In this document: one piece after another, positions 1 through 8,964 of the stretch
Numbering within the stretch: position 1 is the stretch's first letter
Layout: every line of letters begins with the position of its first letter
Origin: Nostoc sp. FACHB-892
GTDB taxonomy: Bacteria > Cyanobacteriota > Cyanobacteriia > Cyanobacteriales > Nostocaceae
Reading direction: 5' to 3'
DNA length: 64,000 nt
NCBI RefSeq assembly: GCF_014698795.1
Contig: NZ_JACJTR010000003.1
Span: 1-64,000 of the forward strand
Notes under the pieces: generated by a model
Seen by the model: the letters and a program-made list of their open reading frames with translations, nothing else
Told to the model about the DNA's origin: nothing
Databases searched by the model: none
Position numbers and translations under genes: made by a program

Positions 1-214
1 TCAAGGAACCTGCTACTGGTTCACGGATACCATCGATGTCTACTGGAGGTGCGGCGATGAAGGCGATTACGAAGCAGGCGGTAGCGGCTAGCAGGGTGGG
101 GATCATTAGTACGCCGAACCAACCGATATATAAACGGTTGTTGGTGCTGGTGATCCACTCGCAAAACCGATCCCATACGTTGGCGCTTGAGCGCTGTTGT
201 AAGGTTGCTGTCAT
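1..214 (-). CDS. psbA: Photosystem II D1 protein (PsbA), N-terminal part
   Basis: The D1 reaction-centre subunit of photosystem II sits in the thylakoid membrane and binds the primary electron acceptors and part of the manganese cluster. About 71 codons are present before the window edge. The N-terminus starts MTATLQQR, followed by the family-typical STNNR-YIGWFG stretch, the first transmembrane helix, and the [15 protein letters not shown] segment. The gene reads leftwards out of the window, so its C-terminus is not visible. A good sigma-70 type promoter lies about 60 bases upstream. Identification is certain. Which D1 isoform this is cannot be decided from the fragment. Confidence 0.97.
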   Translation of the reverse strand, partial: MTATLQQRSSANVWDRFCEWITSTNNRLYIGWFGVLMIPTLLAATACFVIAFIAAPPVDIDGIREPVAGSL

Positions 215-272
215 GGTTTTATAAATGCGATTATTTGTGAATGAATTAGGTAGGTTTGACTACCTGTTACAC

Positions 273-301
273 ATCTTAAATAATTTATTGCGTTTTGTAA
301 A
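273..301 (-). promoter_or_regulatory. Probable psbA promoter
   Basis: On the minus strand, TTTACA (positions 301-296) is followed after exactly 17 bases by TAAGAT (278-273). This is a good -35/-10 pair. It predicts a transcript start near 266 and a leader of about 50 bases before the psbA start codon, which is similar to known cyanobacterial psbA leaders. No strong Shine-Dalgarno sequence is visible. Confidence 0.55.
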
Positions 302-492
302 GTACTCTGAGAAAAAACATTTCTCTTGGGATTTACGCACCCGGAGTGAAAAATCCCCAACTCACTGAAAAAAAAAGAGGCTCTGCGTAGTGAATAAGCA
401 GGGGGGTAGGTGGTCACTGAGCGTAGCCGTAAAGCCTGCAGCATAGCTACGCTTCGGGCGCAGACTCTCAAAGAGAAGTGGAGCAGGATCTA

Positions 493-1164
493 TTAACGAT
501 TAGCTATTAGCCATTCTTCACGAATAGTTGATGGCAGGGGCGGGCGCAAGCAAAGATAAATAAGTGGGCCGAGTAGCGGGACAAACACTACAGCCCAAAA
601 CACTTGGGGAGTATTCCAGTGGCGACGAGCGATATCATCGCCAAGGATTGTAGGGAATAAAAGACAAAAAAGGCAAAATGCCAAGCTCATGCCATTAATA
701 AAGCGATCGCTTTGGAACTGCTGCACAAAATCTCCCCAATCACCTAAGACAGACGCATAGGCGATCAAAGCAACAGTGCTTAAACTCAAAACAATCCCAA
801 AAAAACGAGAATCCAGCAGCCATAAAAAAGCGTCCTTGTGTCCAGAAAATTCTTGATTTGGTTCACGAAAAGCCAAATATGGTATAAGACCAAGCACTCC
901 TGATGCTAATGATGCCAAGGCAAAAGGCCAAAAAGGAATGCGTTGCATTCTGCCATCAATGAACAACAAACCACTGTAAATTAGTAGCCAGATGCCCACT
1001 AGAGAAAACAAGGAAAGGATAATTGGATTTATGGCAAGCCACTGAAGAGTAAATATATTTTTCAGTAGCATTAAGGTTTCTTGTAAATGCAGGGGCGGTG
1101 CTAACAGTAAAATATAGCCTATAAATCCAAGCCATAGTAACCACAATGCAACTTTTCTATTCAT
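493..1164 (-). CDS. Conserved multi-pass membrane protein, paralogue 1
   Basis: A 223-residue integral membrane protein with roughly six hydrophobic segments, an N-terminal helix beginning right after the start, and a conserved C-terminal FVPLLGPLIYLCLRPPL block. It is clearly homologous along its whole length to the next gene at 1506-2183: shared blocks include LWLGF, REPN, LLDSR, GDWGxFVQQ and RFINxMSL. The two are therefore a tandem duplication. I do not recognise a function; the family looks like a conserved cyanobacterial membrane protein of unknown role. The start is the ATG at 1164 and no strong ribosome binding site is visible. Confidence 0.8.
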   Translation of the reverse strand: MNRKVALWLLWLGFIGYILLLAPPLHLQETLMLLKNIFTLQWLAINPIILSLFSLVGIWLLIYSGLLFIDGRMQRIPFWPFALASLASGVLGLIPYLAFREPNQEFSGHKDAFLWLLDSRFFGIVLSLSTVALIAYASVLGDWGDFVQQFQSDRFINGMSLAFCLFCLLFPTILGDDIARRHWNTPQVFWAVVFVPLLGPLIYLCLRPPLPSTIREEWLIANR

Positions 1165-1285
1165 CGTTTTTAGATGGTATGCATTTAAGATAATTACTAA
1201 TTTATAATTCGTATTTTTTGCATCTAAATCCCCCTTTCTATAGATAGAACGCTGCCTTTAGCTTGCTTAAAAATAGGGGTATATC

Positions 1286-1431
1286 TATAGCAGTCTGATT
1301 TGATTTGTGAAAAATATAGATAAGGAAACGAACCGCAAAGGACGCATTCGCGCAGCATTTCGTTAGAGAAGGGCGCAAAGGAAAGAAAGAATAAAGAGAT
1401 ATATTTTCACAAATGATTTAGGACTGCTATA
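1286..1431. mobile_element. MITE-like element with long imperfect terminal inverted repeats
   Basis: The ends TATAGCAGTC (1286-1295) and GACTGCTATA (1422-1431) are perfect inverted repeats, and the similarity continues inwards for about 30 bases through TTTGTGAAAA on each side. The 146-bp element has no coding capacity. Its centre carries an ACGAACCGCAAAGGACGC-type dispersed repeat. Flanking TA dinucleotides would fit an IS630/Tc1-like TA duplication, but this is inferred. It separates the two paralogous membrane protein genes. Confidence 0.6.
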
Positions 1432-1505
1432 TAAGTTATTCTTGTTTAAGTTGGGGATTTAGACCCTAACTGAAACTGTCTTTAAATTACGAATTACAAA
1501 TTACT

Positions 1506-2183
1506 TTAATTTACAGCTGGTTGCTGACTGGGTATTTCCTCTACACCCACTTCTGTTAGAGGTGGACGCACACACAAATAAATCAAAGGCCCGAATAGCG
1601 GTATCAACGCTATTAACCAGAACATTTGTGGATTTTTCCAACCACGACGCGCCATATCATCCCTTAGCAAAGCTGGAAATAATAGGCAAAGTAGACAGAA
1701 ATCTAAACTCATCACATTGATGAAGCGGTTAGTTTGCCACTGTTGCACAAAATTACCCCAATCTCCTCCTGTTAAACCATAGGCAACTAGAATAATCGTG
1801 CCTACCGTCAAGATAACCCCAGTCACACGAGAATCTAGCAGCTTGAGCAAGGCATTCTTTTTACCAACAAACTTATTATTTGGTTCTCTCAAGGCTAAAT
1901 AGGGTAACAAGGCAAATGCCCCGACTCCGAAAGAGGCAGTAGCAAATAGCCAAGCAGGTATTTTTTGTCCTCTACCATCAATAAATACTACTGCACTGTA
2001 GATGAGAGGCCAGATGCCCATGAGGTTGAATAGTGCTACGACTAATGGGTTAACGCCTTGCCATTGGCCAGTAGAAAGGTTTTTAATTAACTCAAATGTA
2101 CCAGGTTGCTCAGGAGGAGCGAGGAAAAAAGCATAGGTAGTAAATCCCAGCCACAGCACGCCAAAGGCAATTTTTCTAACCAT
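1506..2183 (-). CDS. Conserved multi-pass membrane protein, paralogue 2
   Basis: A 225-residue membrane protein and full-length paralogue of the protein encoded at 493-1164, with the same order of hydrophobic segments and conserved REPN, LLDSR, GDWGNFVQQ and LFGPLIYLCVRPPL motifs. It differs by a longer polar C-terminal tail. Both genes read in the same direction, and the MITE at 1286-1431 lies between them, so independent transcription is likely. The function is unknown. Confidence 0.8.
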   Translation of the reverse strand: MVRKIAFGVLWLGFTTYAFFLAPPEQPGTFELIKNLSTGQWQGVNPLVVALFNLMGIWPLIYSAVVFIDGRGQKIPAWLFATASFGVGAFALLPYLALREPNNKFVGKKNALLKLLDSRVTGVILTVGTIILVAYGLTGGDWGNFVQQWQTNRFINVMSLDFCLLCLLFPALLRDDMARRGWKNPQMFWLIALIPLFGPLIYLCVRPPLTEVGVEEIPSQQPAVN

Positions 2184-2285
2184 GAAAGAGTTAAAAGGTA
2201 TTAATTATTGATTTTGCCACTATAAATTAGGCTTATCTACCTGCTATGGTATTGTTCTTTTGTCTAAACCTGTAGCAGGTTGTTT

Positions 2286-3440
2286 CTATTGGGGATTGAA
2301 ATAACTGAAAGCTTCTGAGAGGTAATCAGCAGCAGATGCTACTATTGCGATCGCATTTTCATAATCTAAACGTGTTGGCCCCAAAACTCCCACACTTCCT
2401 ACTGGTATTGAACCTCGGCGATAGGTAGAAGAAATCAAGGAGCAGGTGCGTATCGGTTCTAGAAGATTTTCTGCGCCAATACGAACTGTTACCTTTGACT
2501 TGCCCACATCCTCAAGCTCTGGTTCCTCAAATATTAATCGCCATAGTTGGTCTTGTTCTTCTTCCAGCAGGTGGATAATCGTTTGTACCTGCTGTAACTG
2601 GGAAAATTCTGGCTGACGCAAAACTTCTGACACACCCCGAACCATAATTTGGGTTGCAGTCGGTGCATGATTGCGACGAGTCAATTCAGCAACTGAATGT
2701 TTCAAAAATTCCCCGTAGCGTTGGAACTCCTGATCTAGCTCGCTCCAGTTGAGGTTGGCTAATTCCAACAGACTTCGCCCCCGCAAGTGGGTATTCAAAA
2801 AGTTAGAAACAATCTGCAACTCGCGATCGATTACCTCTGAATCTCGTTGTGTCTCCTCTGCTATCGGCGACAAATCCATCAACTTGGAATGTGTCTCATA
2901 ACTATCGGTGACTACAATTAACATGATCCGCCCCGCTTCAATTTGCACCAATTGCAGATGTCGCAATAGTGCTGTGGTAGTTTGCGGCATAGTAATCAAG
3001 CTAATGCAACCACTTAAGGTTGCTAAAATTTGTGCGGCTCCTTGCAATAGGGTTTCTAAACTCCAATCTTCCCACTGGAGGCGCTTTTGCAATGCCATTT
3101 CTACTTCTCGTCCTAAAGTTTCTGTACCACTTTGTGGAAGCAAGCTAGCAAGAGCGTCTGTTTGCGACACGCTGCGCGAACGCAGAGAAGGTGTAATTAG
3201 CTGGTCAACATAAATGCGATATCCTGAATCTGAAGGGACACGTCCAGCAGAGGCGTGTGGTTGGTAGAGTAACCCGGATTTTTCTAAAACGCCCATCACA
3301 TTGCGAATCGTGGCTGAACTTACACCTAGGTCGTACTCCTCGACCAAAGCTTTTGAACCAACAGGCTCTGCCGTAGCAATATAGTGACGTACCGTTGCCC
3401 AAAGTATATGCTGTTGTCGATTTGTTAACTGGACTTCCAT
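2286..3440 (-). CDS. hrcA: Heat-inducible transcription repressor HrcA
   Basis: HrcA represses heat-shock genes such as groESL by binding the CIRCE inverted repeat. The protein has the family N-terminal winged helix ([26 protein letters not shown], then SSATIRNVM and the [16 protein letters not shown] wing) and the central and C-terminal HrcA domain, ending with the typical NAIAIV and LSEAFSYF blocks. I chose the ATG at 3440, which gives the family N-terminus [10 protein letters not shown]; an in-frame ATG at 3464 would add eight residues. Near residues 85-95 an SLRSRS stretch is encoded by a GC-rich sequence resembling the small dispersed repeats elsewhere in the window. No CIRCE element is present here. 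Confidence 0.93.
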   Translation of the reverse strand: MEVQLTNRQQHILWATVRHYIATAEPVGSKALVEEYDLGVSSATIRNVMGVLEKSGLLYQPHASAGRVPSDSGYRIYVDQLITPSLRSRSVSQTDALASLLPQSGTETLGREVEMALQKRLQWEDWSLETLLQGAAQILATLSGCISLITMPQTTTALLRHLQLVQIEAGRIMLIVVTDSYETHSKLMDLSPIAEETQRDSEVIDRELQIVSNFLNTHLRGRSLLELANLNWSELDQEFQRYGEFLKHSVAELTRRNHAPTATQIMVRGVSEVLRQPEFSQLQQVQTIIHLLEEEQDQLWRLIFEEPELEDVGKSKVTVRIGAENLLEPIRTCSLISSTYRRGSIPVGSVGVLGPTRLDYENAIAIVASAADYLSEAFSYFNPQ

Positions 3441-3464
3441 AGGGTATGTAATGCTTGGCGGCAA

Positions 3465-3873
3465 ATTTTAATCAAAGTCTGGAAAAATTTTTGGATTTAA
3501 TTGAAAACTAAGAATATTAATAATTTATTAAGATAACAAATTATACACTTATGTTGTGATAATTAATCTTAAGGTTCACGTACACCATTCTTTTAACGGA
3601 TCTTTGCAGCAAAAGCTGAGAGCTTGAATTTACAACATCCTATTTATGGCTTATTTTTGCATAATTCTACATTTATAAAAGTATTATTGTATACGTATTT
3701 TTGCGGCGATCGCAGCTAAGATTGAGGTCGAAAAGTTTCGTAATTATGTAGCCAGTGGACAGAGTTGTAAGCTTTCTGGGCAAGCCGCTAAGTTTTTATG
3801 TTCTGCTATTTTTAGCATAGCAAAAGCCAGATGGAAGAGTAAGTTCCATCTGAGTGATGCACTTAAACACAAG
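3465..3873. other. Intergenic region between hrcA and rhodanese genes
   Basis: This 409-base gap holds a hairpin terminator near its right end and is otherwise AT-rich. A plus-strand frame without an ATG stays open from about 3690 to 3892, but it resembles nothing I know and overlaps the rhodanese 3' end, so I do not call it. Confidence 0.5.
3829..3851 (-). terminator. Hairpin terminator of the rhodanese gene
   Basis: AGATGGAA (3829-3836) pairs perfectly with TTCCATCT (3844-3851) across a 7-base loop. It lies 22 bases downstream of the rhodanese stop codon. On the minus strand it is followed by GGCTTTTG, a short T-run. Confidence 0.6.
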
Positions 3874-4206
3874 CTAATACTGGGGAATTGAATGGTCTAC
3901 TAAGACGGAATAAGCATCAATACCACCCGAAATATTTTGCACATTTGTAAAACCTTGAGCAATTAACCACTGACACATCTGAGCAGAGCGGATGCCGTGA
4001 TGACATAGTACAAGGGTTTCAGCTTGGGGATTGAAGAGGTTAGGAACTTGATCTCCCCATTCGGCAAATTGGCTTAAGGGTAGATTGACAAAGCCCTCAA
4101 TGCTAGCAATCTCCAATTCTTGTGGTTCGCGTACATCTACTAGCTGAATACTTGCATCATTAGAAGAAAGACGTTGTGCCAGTTCTTGTACACTTATGTG
4201 GTTCAT
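3874..4206 (-). CDS. Rhodanese-domain sulfurtransferase
   Basis: A single-domain rhodanese of 110 residues, close to the size of GlpE-like proteins. It has the substrate-loop motif LVDVREPQE near residues 22-30 and the persulfide-carrying cysteine in LVLCHHGIRSA (Cys68), followed by the C-terminal IAQGFTNVQNISGGI block. Such proteins move sulfane sulfur from thiosulfate or a partner protein to an acceptor in the cytoplasm. The acceptor cannot be told from context. The gene is monocistronic with its own hairpin terminator. Confidence 0.9.
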   Translation of the reverse strand: MNHISVQELAQRLSSNDASIQLVDVREPQELEIASIEGFVNLPLSQFAEWGDQVPNLFNPQAETLVLCHHGIRSAQMCQWLIAQGFTNVQNISGGIDAYSVLVDHSIPQY

Positions 4207-4363
4207 GGGTTGACTAAAAGAATTCCCGATAAACAGTCCTAATACTATTTATGGTGACAGAAAATCTCTACCTTTGCATGAGTATCCATTCTCAAGAAGG
4301 TCGATAAATCCTGGTAGGCTTTCTGCTTAAATGGCTGTAAACCGTCTTTTTTAAAGGTTTAAT

Positions 4364-6025
4364 GTGAATAGGCAACGCTCATTTATTGGTTTCATCGTAG
4401 CTGGTGCGATCGCACTGCTAGTAATTGCGATCGCTAGCTTTTACTGGTTTTTTGCTAAAAGTCCGGCTAACATCACTGCTTCTACCGGACAGCCAAATGC
4501 AGCCATATTCGTGTCGAAACTTTCCCCGGCAATGGTTTCATTGCTGGCGAATCCTGACCGTTTGCAGGCGTTGGAGCGTGAAGGAGAACTATCTCAACTC
4601 AAAACCAGTTTATTTGCCAAGAGTGGCATAGATTACAAAGAAGACGTTCAACCCTGGTTAGGGGACGAAATTACCTTAGCTATCACCACCCTAGATATTG
4701 ATCGCGATCGAGAAAACGGACAGCAGCCAGGGTATTTGTTGGCACTAGCAACCAAGCAACCGGAGAAAAGCCGCGAGTTTGTCGAGTTGTTGTTTTCCAA
4801 ACGGGCGTTAGGTGGGGCAAATTTAACTGTTGAACAATACAAAGGTGTAAAGCTAATTTATAACAATTCTCAACCAGAGCGGGACTTGCTTGCAGGTGCT
4901 GTTGTTGGTGAAGGCTTTGTGTTGTTTGCCAATGATCCGAAAGTGTTGCGAGATGCAATCAATAATGTTCAAGCTCCCGATCTGAATTTGACTAGCTCCC
5001 CCGAATACCAAAAAGCTATTAAAGAATCACCCAAAGGTGGTTTAGCTGTAGCTTTCTTGAATCTTCCCATTGTGGCGAAATGGCAAGGTTTAGAACTGCC
5101 AGAACAAACCTACGACAGCGAGATTATTTCTCTGGCGTTGAACCCCAAAGGATTGCTAGCAGAAACCAGCTTTCTAACTTCATCAGAAATTGTTTCCCCG
5201 TCTTCACCACTATCTAAACCTGTAGGAGCATTGCAGTATGTTCCAGCGTCCACAGGTTTGGCAATTTCTGGCTCAAATTTGAGTAATTTGGGTAACAGTG
5301 ATTTAGCCAAACTCTGGAGACAAGCAACAGCAACTATATATGGTTCTGAGAAAGATGTGGTTTCTCGGTTAGCTAAACCCTTGGCGGATGTTCAAAAACG
5401 CTGGGGTATAAACTTACCAGAGGATATTTTTAGCTGGGTACAGGGAGAATATGCCGTAGCATTGTTACCTGATAAAGAGCAAACAACCCCTCATTGGATT
5501 TTTGTAGTAGAAAAATCCGAGAGTGTAGAACAAGGCGTTGCTCGATTAGATGCGATCGCCTCATCAAATGGACTCAGCATTAATCCCGTGACTATAGACA
5601 AGCAAAAAATCTTCGCTTGGACAGAGTTAACTACGGCTACTAAAAAAAGCGATGTTAAAGAGGGAGCATCTTTCAGCATTGAAACAAAAGTCAGAGGATT
5701 GCATACAACTTTAGGAAATTACGAAATTTTCAGCTCTGACTTAGAAACGATGGATGAAATTATCACAGCCAAGAATGATTCCTTAATTGACAATCCCAAT
5801 TTCCAAGATAGTATTGCTGCGATTCCCTTACCAAATCAAGGCTATATATATCTTGACTGGACAAAGAGCCAAAATTTGTTAGAGCGTCAAGTACCGATTC
5901 TCAAACTAGTGGAAGTTTTAGGGAAACCGTTTTTTGATAATCTGCGATCACTCACAGTTAGTAGTTATGGAACTGACACGCGATCGCTCAAAGGTGGCGT
6001 TTTCTTCCAACTCAATAATTTTTGA
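4364..6025 (+). CDS. DUF3352 domain protein, membrane anchored
   Basis: A 553-residue protein with an N-terminal membrane anchor (hydrophobic residues about 8-30) and a long DUF3352 region (FVSKLSPAMVSLLANPDRL at the start and VSSYGTDTRSLKGGVFFQL at the end). The family is common in cyanobacteria and its function is unknown. The start is a GTG at 4364: the overlapping ATG at 4362 is followed at once by TGA, so only the GTG frame can encode the anchor. A strong terminator follows the gene. Confidence 0.8.
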   Translation: MNRQRSFIGFIVAGAIALLVIAIASFYWFFAKSPANITASTGQPNAAIFVSKLSPAMVSLLANPDRLQALEREGELSQLKTSLFAKSGIDYKEDVQPWLGDEITLAITTLDIDRDRENGQQPGYLLALATKQPEKSREFVELLFSKRALGGANLTVEQYKGVKLIYNNSQPERDLLAGAVVGEGFVLFANDPKVLRDAINNVQAPDLNLTSSPEYQKAIKESPKGGLAVAFLNLPIVAKWQGLELPEQTYDSEIISLALNPKGLLAETSFLTSSEIVSPSSPLSKPVGALQYVPASTGLAISGSNLSNLGNSDLAKLWRQATATIYGSEKDVVSRLAKPLADVQKRWGINLPEDIFSWVQGEYAVALLPDKEQTTPHWIFVVEKSESVEQGVARLDAIASSNGLSINPVTIDKQKIFAWTELTTATKKSDVKEGASFSIETKVRGLHTTLGNYEIFSSDLETMDEIITAKNDSLIDNPNFQDSIAAIPLPNQGYIYLDWTKSQNLLERQVPILKLVEVLGKPFFDNLRSLTVSSYGTDTRSLKGGVFFQLNNF

Positions 6026-6046
6026 GATTTTTATAAAAGCTTAAGT

Positions 6047-6083
6047 GCAGAAGGTTAAAAATTATTTTACCTTCTGCCTTTTT
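6047..6083 (+). terminator. Rho-independent terminator after the DUF3352 gene
   Basis: GCAGAAGG (6047-6054) pairs with CCTTCTGC (6070-6077), extended by TAAAA/TTTTA pairing, and is followed by CTTTTTT. It lies just after the stop codon at 6025. Confidence 0.85.
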
Positions 6084-6177
6084 TGGCAAGGTTAACATAT
6101 CTGTTGTATTCGACACACCCGATATTCTCTATCTGCCTAATGAGTAAAGAAGTGGAAATAAAACTAGGAGCTAAATC

Positions 6178-6531
6178 ATGAAGTATACGTATATTTTGAG
6201 AATTGATTGTGGAAGATCAAAACTGAAAATAGTTAACGATATTTTGGGTGTTGATAGTAACTCTAATAATTATTGGGAGCAAATACTTATTGAAGAAGCT
6301 TTAGACCCTCCAGTAAATTTTTTAGATAGATTTTTAAACCTTTTAGAAGGGAAATATCACAAGCTTTCTATGGTTGGGGTGAACAAAGATGATATCTCCG
6401 TGTGGATGTATTACGAATATGATGAACAATGTAACATATCATTTTCACCTGAAGGTATGAAACGTCTAGGAGACAATCAAATTACTTTATGTATTTCATG
6501 CTGGGAATCACATAGCAAAAATACTTCATAG
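6178..6531 (+). CDS. Hypothetical protein, possibly DUF4279-like
   Basis: A 117-residue acidic soluble protein. The pattern of an N-terminal beta strand (YILRIDCGRSKLKIVNDILGVD), a central helix with conserved leucines (FLDRFLNLL) and the end GMKRLGDNQITLCISCWE resembles DUF4279 proteins, a family often found as immunity or accessory genes. This is pattern recognition only. The ATG at 6178 is preceded by GGAGCTAAATC. Its AT-rich composition differs from the neighbouring genes and may indicate transfer. Confidence 0.5.
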   Translation: MKYTYILRIDCGRSKLKIVNDILGVDSNSNNYWEQILIEEALDPPVNFLDRFLNLLEGKYHKLSMVGVNKDDISVWMYYEYDEQCNISFSPEGMKRLGDNQITLCISCWESHSKNTS

Positions 6532-6667
6532 CAAACTTTATGGTTTAGTTTTTTAATTCCATTATCTAAAATTCAAAATTAGTATAAATCACCAGTTTTA
6601 TAATTGTCGCTGCTGTTTATATCAAGAGACAGCCTAGCAACTAGCTGTTTGCTTGAAAAATACTCGA

Positions 6668-6693
6668 TTGTGTCACATTTTAATGTGGCACAA
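6668..6693. promoter_or_regulatory. 26-bp palindrome upstream of the secreted protein gene, candidate operator
   Basis: TTGTGTCACATTT is followed directly by TAATGTGGCACAA, an inverted repeat with only one internal mismatch plus one at the centre. It ends 80 bases before the start codon at 6774. The size and symmetry fit a dimeric regulator, but I cannot name which one. It does not match NtcA (GTA-N8-TAC) or a canonical CRP site. Confidence 0.4.
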
Positions 6694-6773
6694 CCAACTG
6701 AAATTTTACTGGAGTTTTTTCATTAGAATATGTATATATCACTACTAATTAAAAAGCCTGTTGGAGGGCTACT

Positions 6774-7265
6774 ATGAAATACTGTCGCCCCCGACTTCAG
6801 TTTCGCGGCGGCTGGCTGTTGGCTTTAATTAGCACCATCACAGCTACGCCTGTAATAGCAGAGACAGTGAATTTTGGCACTTTCAAATTATCAACCAACT
6901 TTAATCCAGCACAAGGAACAGTGCAGGGGTTTACAGGTGGTTCTTATTCATTGTCTGCCACAAGTAACCGCGATCGCGATCAAAAAGCCTGTATTGGCTT
7001 TGCCGATCCTAATCCAGATCATATTATGGTTTTGGAAAATGAATTTTCCCAGTTAACAATCCAAGTCGATAGCAACAACACCGACACTACTTTACTAATT
7101 CAAGGCCCAGATCAAACTACGATTCGTTGCGGCGATGACACTGGTAAAAGTAAAGATGCTAGCGTTAGCGATCGCAACTGGAAAAGTGGCACTTATCGGA
7201 TTTGGGTAGGTACATTTAATCCTGGGGTTAAGCAAGATTATACTTTGAAAGTGGAGCAGCAGTGA
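6774..7265 (+). CDS. Secreted protein with PPC-like beta domain
   Basis: A 163-residue protein with an N-terminal signal peptide (basic RPRLQFRGG, hydrophobic WLLALISTITATPVIA, cleavage likely after AIA-ET). The mature part resembles a bacterial pre-peptidase C-terminal (PPC) beta-sandwich: an FxP-x-G start, a central LTIQVDSNNTDTTLLIQGPD strand pair and the closing GTYRIWVGTF and YTLKVEQ. Two cysteines (in KACIGF and TIRCGDD) could form a disulfide. No catalytic domain is present. It is probably a periplasmic or exported accessory protein. The start has GGAGGG nearby. Confidence 0.7.
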   Translation: MKYCRPRLQFRGGWLLALISTITATPVIAETVNFGTFKLSTNFNPAQGTVQGFTGGSYSLSATSNRDRDQKACIGFADPNPDHIMVLENEFSQLTIQVDSNNTDTTLLIQGPDQTTIRCGDDTGKSKDASVSDRNWKSGTYRIWVGTFNPGVKQDYTLKVEQQ

Positions 7266-7390
7266 AGTTGGGAGTTGGGAGTTGGGAGTTAGGAGTTGGG
7301 AGTTAGGAGTTAGCGATTAGGTATTGTGTATTGGTAAGAATTTATGCCCAATGCCCAATGCCCAATTCCCAATTCCCAATCCCCAATTTT
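7266..7390. repeat. Heptameric short tandem repeats
   Basis: Runs of GGGAGTT/AGGAGTT (7266-7312) and of CCCAATG/CCCAATT (7348-7388) follow the secreted protein gene. Such heptamers are typical of Nostocales intergenic DNA and have no known function. The two blocks are partly inverted with respect to each other and could form a long hairpin. Confidence 0.75.
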
Positions 7391-7456
7391 TAGGTATCAC
7401 GCCTGAAAGGATAATATGGGAGAGTAGCTTGTTGTGCTTTCCGAGGGTGCTATCTC

Positions 7457-8221
7457 GTGCTATCTATACTGCGTGCTGACTTTCGTATCATATTTGAACG
7501 TGACCCAGCTGCTCGTAACTGGTTGGAAGTTTTATTTTGTTACCCTGGTTTGCAAGCCCTGCTATTCCATAGGCTGGCTCACTGGTTGTACACTGTTGGT
7601 CTTCCCTTTATTCCCCGCCTGATTTCTCACGTGGCTCGGTTTTTGACTGGAATTGAAATCCACCCTGGTGCAGTAATTGGAAAAAGTGTGTTTATTGACC
7701 ACGGGATGGGTGTAGTAATTGGTGAAACTGCGATCGTGGGAGACTATGCCCTAATTTATCAAGGTGTCACCCTTGGAGGTACTGGTAAAGAATGTGGTAA
7801 GCGCCATCCAACTGTGGGTGAAAATGTCGTAGTTGGGGCTGGAGCTAAGGTACTGGGCAATATCCAAATTGGTAATAATGTCCGTATTGGTGCTGGGTCT
7901 GTTGTTCTAAGGGATGTCCCTTCAGACTGTACTGTGGTAGGTGTGCCTGGGCGCATTATGTATCGTTCTGGAGTTCGGGTTGCACCTCTTGAACACAATA
8001 ACTTACCAGATTCAGAAGCTCAAGTAATTCGTGCTTTAGTTGACAGAATTGAGGCGTTGGAAGAACAAATACAAACTCTTCAGCGCAGCAATTCTTCAGA
8101 AAAAACTCCTGTTTTAGTGGGTTGTTTAGCCACCGAAGAGGATGAGCCAACCCACGATACTCGCTGGTGCAACCTCAAAGATAAGACTATCCAGCAATTT
8201 CTAGATGGTGCGGGTATTTAA
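7457..8221 (+). CDS. cysE: Serine O-acetyltransferase
   Basis: CysE transfers acetyl from acetyl-CoA to L-serine, the first step of cysteine biosynthesis, in the cytoplasm. The 254-residue protein has the N-terminal helical region ([10 protein letters not shown]) and a left-handed beta-helix of hexapeptide repeats. The family motif [12 protein letters not shown] carries the catalytic histidine (His82), and [14 protein letters not shown] and [10 protein letters not shown] follow. The start is a GTG at 7457 giving MLSILRADF, the usual N-terminus. The C-terminal tail after residue 190 is a short coiled coil followed by a polar extension, longer than in the enterobacterial enzyme. Confidence 0.95.
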   Translation: MLSILRADFRIIFERDPAARNWLEVLFCYPGLQALLFHRLAHWLYTVGLPFIPRLISHVARFLTGIEIHPGAVIGKSVFIDHGMGVVIGETAIVGDYALIYQGVTLGGTGKECGKRHPTVGENVVVGAGAKVLGNIQIGNNVRIGAGSVVLRDVPSDCTVVGVPGRIMYRSGVRVAPLEHNNLPDSEAQVIRALVDRIEALEEQIQTLQRSNSSEKTPVLVGCLATEEDEPTHDTRWCNLKDKTIQQFLDGAGI

Positions 8222-8303
8222 ATCAAGTTAGGAGTTAGGAGTTAGGAGTGAGGAATAAAAATTATCCTTACATCTTCCAATTCATGACTCCTAACTGACA
8301 AAA
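8222..8303. repeat. Short tandem repeats between cysE and the PPOX gene
   Basis: TTAGGAG heptamers (8227-8248) and a complementary ACTCCTAACT further on (8287-8297) lie between two convergent genes and may form a hairpin. They are the same class as the repeats at 7266. Confidence 0.6.
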
Positions 8304-8888
8304 TTAAGGATTAATTTCTTCACAAAACCATTCCTGATTTTCATCGCGGCGATAAAACTTTCTATTTTGTGGTTCGCCGCGTAATTCTAAATGGTCTACT
8401 TGCATCGGATCGAGTAGCAGTAGACAAAAGTTAGGTACTGGCTCAACAGGATTGGGTGCTGGTGGCTCAAAAGCTCCTAATTCTTGGATTCTAGGTTTAC
8501 CAGGATAGGGCCAAGCAAACTGTAAACGCGCCGCATCACTTAATTCTTGCCACATTGCTATCCGGGCTAGTTGTAAATCCTGGCCAGAATCATCACTGCT
8601 TACCAGAGTCAAACAGCCAGTGATTCGGAATTGTTCGCGTGTATTGGGGAAGTACCAGCAAACTTCTGCCCAAGGTTGTTGCTGTATCTGGTCGGCTTTA
8701 GCGCTACGAGTATCAGTAATAAATTTTAGCTGGTTTGTATCTTCTAGAAAACCGCGAAAGACTAGGGTACGATTAGCGGGACGACCGTTTGGCTGCACCG
8801 TTGCTAGTTGGAGGTAACGAGCATAAACAAGGCTGCGGTTGCGATGGAGTGCATGAGCGATCGCGCTTCGCCAAGGAGCAAGAGTCAT
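8304..8888 (-). CDS. PPOX-class flavin-binding protein (Alr4036 family)
   Basis: A 194-residue pyridoxamine 5'-phosphate oxidase-like protein of the cyanobacterial/plant family that binds FMN. It begins with the substrate and FMN region (YLQLATVQPNGRPANRTLVFRGF), continues through TDTRSAKADQI and AEVCWYFPNTREQFRITG, and ends in PNFCLLLLDPMQVDHLELRG. It may act in vitamin B6 salvage or as a flavin reductase; the sequence does not decide. The gene is divergent from the 2-oxoglutarate oxygenase gene at 8965. Confidence 0.85.
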   Translation of the reverse strand: MTLAPWRSAIAHALHRNRSLVYARYLQLATVQPNGRPANRTLVFRGFLEDTNQLKFITDTRSAKADQIQQQPWAEVCWYFPNTREQFRITGCLTLVSSDDSGQDLQLARIAMWQELSDAARLQFAWPYPGKPRIQELGAFEPPAPNPVEPVPNFCLLLLDPMQVDHLELRGEPQNRKFYRRDENQEWFCEEINP

Positions 8889-8964
8889 TATAAAGTTTCG
8901 TACCTAAGTATTAAGTATACTACTGTTAACAAAACAAAAACACAAACTTTCTAATTATATATAA

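Noticed and set aside
211..471. Minus-strand frame of 86 codons upstream of psbA
   Set aside because: It covers the psbA promoter and a GC-rich dispersed repeat, has no sensible protein features, and runs over the psbA start.
3441..3600. CIRCE operator for hrcA autoregulation
   Set aside because: No TTAGCACTC-N9-GAGTGCTAA-like inverted repeat is present upstream of hrcA.
3690..3892. Plus-strand open frame of about 65 codons between hrcA and the rhodanese gene
   Set aside because: It has no ATG or good alternative start and no ribosome site, it resembles nothing known, and it overlaps the rhodanese end and its terminator.
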